Assembly (NCBI RefSeq): GCF_002873135.1
Contig: NZ_MCVI01000002.1
Span: forward strand, 89,200 to 118,294
Direction: 5' to 3'
Length of the DNA: 29,095 nt
Source of the DNA: Shewanella sp. 10N.286.48.A6
GTDB taxonomy: Bacteria; Pseudomonadota; Gammaproteobacteria; Enterobacterales; Shewanellaceae
Below, piece after piece: positions 25,652 through 29,095 of the stretch (position 1 is its first letter; each line of letters opens with the position of its first letter). A model generated the notes under the pieces. That model saw only the letters and a program-made list of their open reading frames with translations. It ran no database searches and was not told the DNA's origin. Made by a program: the position numbers and the translations under genes.

Positions 25652-26635
25652 ATGATTACTGCAAATAATCGAGTTTTCGCCCTTTCATCAATCGCCTTAT
25701 TGTTGGCTGGTTGCTCCCCAACAGCCGACCTAACTGTTAGCGAAAGCATCAGCGATTACAGCGGTTCAGCCAGTATTACCCAAGGTCTTGCAAACACAAT
25801 AGAGGCTAATCTTTTTGAGTGTAAGAATGGCAGAAGCCGTGTTGCTGGCATTGGTGAAGTAATTGATGTTGACGGTAAGGTTTGGATTGTTCCTGCCGAA
25901 AATCATTTTACTACCGCAACAAAAGCAATCGACCTATATGAAGAGTGTAACAACATAACTCCTCAAGGCATTGCGGACGTGGATGAGGACTCAGTACCTG
26001 TTGCAGTTATTGATGCAGACGGAGAAGAGATCACCGGTTACATTTTTGCTGACAATTACTTTGAGTTATACATTAATGGTCAGCTTGTAGCAGTAGACAC
26101 CGTACCATTCACGCCATTTAACTCTAGCATCGTAAAGTTCAAGGTTAACAAACCTTATACGATTGCTGTAAAGGTCATTGATTGGGAAGAGAACTTAGGC
26201 TTGGGTACTGAAGACAACCGTGGCAAAGCATACCACCCTGGAGATGGTGGCTTTATCGCAAGCTTTAGCGATGGCACTGTGACAGGGGCAAACTGGCAAG
26301 CACAAACGTTTTATACCGCTCCTATCTATGATTTATCCTGTTTAAGCGAAGCTGATGGAAAACGCTTATCAGCCACCTGTACAACGGAAGGTACAGATAA
26401 TGGTGAGAATGCTTATGCCGCCCACTGGGAAACCCCAAGTAGCTGGATGGAACAAGAGTTTGACGCAACCTCATGGCCTCAAGCAACACAATATTCAGAA
26501 GATGAAATCGGTGTAAACAACAAAAAGTCTTACATGAACTTCATTGATAAATTCAGTGGTGCTGGAGCAAGCTTCATCTGGTCAACCAACGTTGTATTGG
26601 ATAATGAAGTCCTACTTAGATATGAAGTGAAATAA
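25652..26635 (+). CDS. Lipoprotein of unknown function, beta-rich
   Basis: This 327-residue protein has lipobox LLAGC (C21) and no family I recognise with confidence. The first part (about 50-105) is cysteine-containing (FECKNG, YEECNN). Residues about 125-210 look like a beta-sandwich (YIFADNYFELYINGQLV ... IAVKVIDWEENLGLG). The last part has two cysteines (DLSCL, SATCT) and a pattern of aromatic residues like galactose-binding modules (WMEQEFDATSWPQA ... FIWSTNVVLDNEVLLRYEV). That suggests carbohydrate binding or adhesion, with low certainty. The start has only a weak upstream GGAT. It is the last gene before the cassette-like region and is followed by a hairpin. Confidence 0.72.
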   Translation: MITANNRVFALSSIALLLAGCSPTADLTVSESISDYSGSASITQGLANTIEANLFECKNGRSRVAGIGEVIDVDGKVWIVPAENHFTTATKAIDLYEECNNITPQGIADVDEDSVPVAVIDADGEEITGYIFADNYFELYINGQLVAVDTVPFTPFNSSIVKFKVNKPYTIAVKVIDWEENLGLGTEDNRGKAYHPGDGGFIASFSDGTVTGANWQAQTFYTAPIYDLSCLSEADGKRLSATCTTEGTDNGENAYAAHWETPSSWMEQEFDATSWPQATQYSEDEIGVNNKKSYMNFIDKFSGAGASFIWSTNVVLDNEVLLRYEVK

Positions 26636-26667
26636 CTTTAAAACCTCGGTTACTCGCCCTATTCAGC

Positions 26668-26706
26668 AAACAGTTATGCTTTGACACTCCATAAGCATAA
26701 CTGTTT
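26668..26706 (+). terminator. Long perfect hairpin after the last lipoprotein gene
   Basis: A perfect 14-bp stem, aaacagttatgctt at 26668-26681 and aagcataactgttt at 26693-26706, with an 11-base loop, lies 33 bases after the stop. Its A-flank and T-flank fit an intrinsic terminator. Confidence 0.75.
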
Positions 26707-26766
26707 GTGTAGATTACCTGCCAACAACAAGCTTTCAGCCTTGCTAACTCATTTGGGGTGCAGTGG

Positions 26767-26883
26767 CTAATAAAGTCTGGCCACTACATAAAACATTAAC
26801 AATGGGTGGCACCTTTTTCCTGCTGAAGAAACCACTATAGCCAGTAATGAAACAAGACTACTTATAATTTCGTATTTGCTCAT
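26767..26883 (-). CDS. Short membrane-protein ORF, possibly truncated
   Basis: An ATG at 26883 directly follows the TAA of the zinc-ribbon gene (TAAATG) and opens 38 codons. Residues 1 to about 21 (MSKYEIISSLVSLLAIVVSS) resemble the start of small one-helix membrane proteins common in phage and integron gene pools. After SAG the sequence turns to KRCHPLL and ends, so the original 3' part seems lost or replaced. It could be a complete small membrane protein, a fragment of a disrupted gene, or a chance ORF. Confidence 0.4.
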   Translation of the reverse strand: MSKYEIISSLVSLLAIVVSSAGKRCHPLLMFYVVARLY

Positions 26884-27117
26884 TTATTTAAACCCCTTGA
26901 ACGCTTTCTTTAACATATTTTCAATTTCTTTTTTAGCTTCTGGAATAATGACTTCCTTAGCTTGCTCAATACCTACCTCTTTAAGGTCTGCCAGCATCAT
27001 TTCAAATTTACAATGATTACATTTAACAAAGTCATCATCTTGTACATTATCAGGTTGTTCAAATTCAGTTTCACCACACTGTGGACATTGAATCTGTATG
27101 CTTTCAGTTTTGATCAT
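26884..27117 (-). CDS. Zinc-ribbon small protein, cassette gene
   Basis: This 77-residue protein has a four-cysteine zinc ribbon, C11-P-Q-C14 and C33-N-H-C36, separated by an acidic DNVQDDDF loop. A Lys/Glu-rich helical tail ends KKAFKGFK. The layout recalls the small putative zinc-binding proteins found in prophages and integron cassettes; function unknown. The ATG has GGAG 5 bases upstream, just inside the attC-like end, as expected for a first gene in a cassette. Confidence 0.75.
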   Translation of the reverse strand: MIKTESIQIQCPQCGETEFEQPDNVQDDDFVKCNHCKFEMMLADLKEVGIEQAKEVIIPEAKKEIENMLKKAFKGFK

Positions 27118-27134
27118 GGCAACTCCGAATGTAC

Positions 27135-27237
27135 GTGTAACGCCGCAATAATCGGACTAAAATTGCGGGTTAACATGTGTAGCAAAGCGAAGCGTAACCC
27201 ACTGTTTTAGTTCCGTTATAACTACCTTGCTATACGT
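27135..27237 (-). repeat. attC-like site A, between the DUF3024 and zinc-ribbon genes
   Basis: This imperfect inverted repeat of about 100 bases pairs gggtta (27167-27172) with taaccc (27195-27200), and cggactaaaa (27153-27162) with ttttagttccg (27205-27215), leaving one unpaired base as in attC extrahelical bases. The outer end gtgtaacgccgc (27135-27146) is nearly the same as in site B. The distal side abuts the DUF3024 stop codon. The core boxes are recognisable but deviate from the strict GTTRRRY and RYYYAAC forms, as chromosomal-integron sites often do. Confidence 0.7.
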
Positions 27238-27585
27238 TTAACTAAAAAAGCAATCGTACTCATTTTGACCAACAACATTCAAGAAATCTTCTAGATGTTT
27301 GACTGTTGCTACAGGTTCATATACATGCCATTTAAGATCAGATTTTTGCCAATAGATCTTCCACACTTTTTGCGTTTTCACATATGTAGCTTTCGCAATC
27401 GGAATATCTAATTTTTCCGATGGATTTCTAAAGTTAGCTCTAATTTCAAATAGCACAACGCTTTGATTTTCAATTTGATAACTAATATCAAGCTGGTCTC
27501 TTACATGAACAGGAGGCCGATGCTCATCAATAAACTTATCTAACTCTTTCTCACAACGCTTTATTTCAAACTCACTGATTGCCAT
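27238..27585 (-). CDS. DUF3024 family protein, cassette gene
   Basis: This 115-residue cytosolic protein begins MAISEFEIKRCEKELDKF, with later blocks IAKATYVKTQKVWKIYWQ and SDLKWHVYEP, and ends NEYDCFFS. This matches what I remember of the DUF3024 family, which is frequent in integron cassettes and has no known role. The ATG at 27585 agrees with family starts; an ATG at 27597 in frame would add MSFI. The stop codon TAA lies at the edge of attC-like site A. Confidence 0.85.
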   Translation of the reverse strand: MAISEFEIKRCEKELDKFIDEHRPPVHVRDQLDISYQIENQSVVLFEIRANFRNPSEKLDIPIAKATYVKTQKVWKIYWQKSDLKWHVYEPVATVKHLEDFLNVVGQNEYDCFFS

Positions 27586-27610
27586 GATAAAACTCATCTC
27601 TCTGAATGAC

Positions 27611-27713
27611 GTATAACGCCGCCATAAATGGCTAAAAATAGTTGGTTAAAACTTGTGAGGTACGAACAATTACCAACTGTTTTTTGTCCGATTTAATGGC
27701 TTTGTTAGAACCC
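27611..27713 (-). repeat. attC-like site B, between the lipoprotein and DUF3024 genes
   Basis: This imperfect inverted repeat of 103 bases has the left arm gtataacgccgccataaat (from 27611) and agttggt (27640-27646), matched by accaact (27672-27678) and atttaatggc followed by tttgttagaac (to 27711). The two arms differ by a few extra bases and short mismatches, the pattern of extrahelical bases and an unpaired central spacer in attC sites. The TAA of the lipoprotein gene (27705-27707) lies inside it, a common feature of integron cassettes. Confidence 0.75.
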
Positions 27714-28103
27714 TTGAATACATTCCCTTGAACCATTCACAACCCAATTTTCAATGGTTTTTCCCATATCACGCGTAACGCTAGTATTTAAATAGTGATA
27801 TACGCTCAATTTAGATTTGTTTTTATCTGCGGCTTCTACTTCGATATGCATATAATAATGATTTGCATTTTTATTTTTTAAATCAATTGTCGACATACCA
27901 ATACTATTTAAATCATTATGCTCCACATCAAATATCCCAGAACCACAATAAGTACTCATATCAGCTACTATCCCGGCGGCTTTTTCATGTGGTAATTCGG
28001 CGTAAAATATATTTATAAGATTATGTTCTTTTACTGCTTTTCCTGAAGAAGCACATCCAACAACCATGAGTGGAAATAATGCAGCACAAACAATTTTTCT
28101 CAT
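27705..28103 (-). CDS. Small lipoprotein of unknown function, cassette gene
   Basis: This 132-residue protein has a lipoprotein signal with lipobox VVGC (C17) after a basic MRK start. The mature part is hydrophilic, with two further cysteines (STYCGSG near 54, RECIQGF at the end) that might form a disulfide. No family recognised. The ribosome binding site is an AGGAAAAA run before the ATG. Its codon use is AT-rich compared with genes in the left part of the window, which fits acquisition as a cassette. Confidence 0.75.
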   Translation of the reverse strand: MRKIVCAALFPLMVVGCASSGKAVKEHNLINIFYAELPHEKAAGIVADMSTYCGSGIFDVEHNDLNSIGMSTIDLKNKNANHYYMHIEVEAADKNKSKLSVYHYLNTSVTRDMGKTIENWVVNGSRECIQGF

Positions 28104-29095
28104 TCTATTTTTCCTTTTTCTATTTAAAAATAATACTAATGAACAGTTCTAACAGCTTATTATCCAGCGTCTCGGATAAATCCCTGCTTATAATTAATTT
28201 TAAATTCAATTTATCATGTAACTTACTGATGTAAAAGAACTAATACCTAATTTATTGGCCACATTAAGGTTAATCACTCCGCAAAGTTGAGCCTGAACAT
28301 TTATCGGGTCCATTGTTACTCAATATGAATAACATAAACCCATGAAATATATAAGTTAAACTTTCAACCTCAAATTTATCGATGCCAATTGACCTGATTT
28401 TGGCTTCGATAATAATGAAAAATTCTTAGAGGATTAATATAACTGCGTTAATACACAGTGATATTAAGCTTTAAACTTCATTTATATTGGCCCCGTTACA
28501 GCAGGCCATTACTTCAATCTAACCAATTGCCTACCGCAGGTGATGTATAGGATATACAAATGTCGCGATCACATGGTCAATGATGTTCCCGACATCATCA
28601 TGACATTTCCCAAATCCCTATGGGTCAGATGTGAAAGAGCGACCTTATGTGCAAGCACTACTGTGACACGCTGCATTCTTTATATAAATCAAAAGGTCCC
28701 TGAAAGCTCTGCCAAAACAAATAACATCCTTGTTAAACGGCCAGTTCGGCATCCATGCCTCTCGCTCAGAACGTTTCACACTGTGAAACTTCGCCATGTC
28801 ATGGACGGTCACAGCTGCGCTTACACCGGAATTTTCATATCTTCGATTTAGCCTCATATATTGCGGCAAGTAAAAGCTAAAGAGTTGAAGATCTATTTGC
28901 CTCCGACTCAATTTGAATTGAGGACGCAGAGAAAATAGCGTGATGCTCACATGAATGTGAGCATAGCTTTCGCGGTGCAGGGTCACTCCTTAGCATCCAT
29001 GCCACCGTGACATTTGTAAATCCATTTACTTCAGACTCACCATCGGAAGCGTTAGCATTTTCACTCTTTATAATAAACAGGGGCCGAAGTTAGCA
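28104..29095. other. About 1 kb without a convincing gene; AT-rich then hairpin-rich
   Basis: Bases 28104-28540 are AT-rich with stops in all frames; a GTTAGAAC on the minus strand at 28146-28153 and a small dyad (ttatcc/ggataa, 28160-28179) may mark the cassette edge. Bases 28540-29010 hold several perfect short hairpins: gtttcaca/tgtgaaac (28773-28789), ctcaatt/aattgag (28907-28922), atgctcacat/atgtgagcat (28943-28964). An 11-bp direct repeat gcatccatgcc sits at 28749-28759 and 28993-29003. A 113-codon minus-strand frame (28645-28986) and a 103-codon plus-strand frame (28540-28851) overlap; neither has a family or good start, and the minus one looks like the spurious ORFs that repeats produce. 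No tRNA or rRNA recognised. Confidence 0.6.

Larger units (their letters stand above)
26767..28153 (-). mobile_element. Small gene-cassette cluster (integron-like, no integrase seen)
   Basis: Three minus-strand genes plus one short ORF are separated by two attC-like imperfect inverted repeats. The genes are small and unrelated to each other, of kinds often found in chromosomal integrons (DUF3024, small lipoprotein, zinc ribbon). The repeat-to-repeat distance of about 476 bases is a typical cassette size. No intI gene is visible on either side, so this may be an integrase-less attC cluster (CALIN) or one end of a larger array beyond the window. The right boundary is guessed at the GTTAGAAC near 28146-28153, the left boundary at the short ORF. 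Confidence 0.65.

Noticed and set aside
28540..28986. Protein genes of 103 aa (+) and 113 aa (-)
   Set aside because: They overlap on opposite strands, lack good ribosome binding sites and recognisable domains, and lie over hairpins and repeats.

Overview
The window looks like the chromosome of a marine gammaproteobacterium, most likely a Shewanella. The main evidence is a lone pentahaem nitrite reductase gene (nrfA, without nrfBCD) divergent from narQ-narP, followed by a UPF0231/YacL gene and zntB. The other household genes (hldE, an LpxL-type acyltransferase, fkpA and slyX, lpoB) and the moderate, slightly AT-rich base composition fit this. No rRNA, tRNA, CRISPR array or phage module was recognised.

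Layout. Bases 1-136 hold a 15-bp tandem repeat that reads as a pentapeptide repeat, possibly the tail of a gene entering from the left. Next come hldE (-) divergent from lpxL (+), both for lipopolysaccharide. An L,D-transpeptidase gene follows, then a translationally coupled pair of exported M16 (pitrilysin) proteins, one with catalytic residues and one without, carrying several in-frame simple repeats. After a GFA-family gene (-) comes the nitrite-ammonification block: nrfA (-), an intergenic region with a perfect 7-2-7 NarL/NarP heptamer pair and an FNR/CRP-like dyad, then overlapping narQ and narP (+) closed by a strong terminator. Then follow yacL (-), zntB (+), fkpA (-), a WD40 lipoprotein and slyX. 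Peptide deformylase, a COG3014-type lipoprotein and lpoB form the next cluster. An M1 aminopeptidase-like lipoprotein, an endonuclease/exonuclease/phosphatase-fold protein (-), a four-domain DUF4397 lipoprotein, a CIA30-like exported protein, a HAD phosphatase and an unrecognised lipoprotein complete the core part. Well-formed hairpin terminators separate many of these units.

From about 26.7 kb the character changes. Three small genes on the minus strand (zinc-ribbon protein, DUF3024 protein, small lipoprotein) are separated by two roughly 100-bp imperfect inverted repeats with shared ends. These look like integron attC sites, and one gene stop codon lies inside such a site. I read this as a small gene-cassette cluster without a visible integrase (CALIN or the edge of a chromosomal integron). 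A short membrane-protein ORF abuts its distal end. The last kilobase is AT-rich and then hairpin-rich, with no convincing gene.

Functionally, the window combines envelope biogenesis (LPS core, lipid A, L,D-crosslinks, LpoB-stimulated synthase, FkpA), periplasmic or surface proteolysis (M16 pair, M1 enzyme) and anaerobic respiration with nitrate/nitrite sensing.
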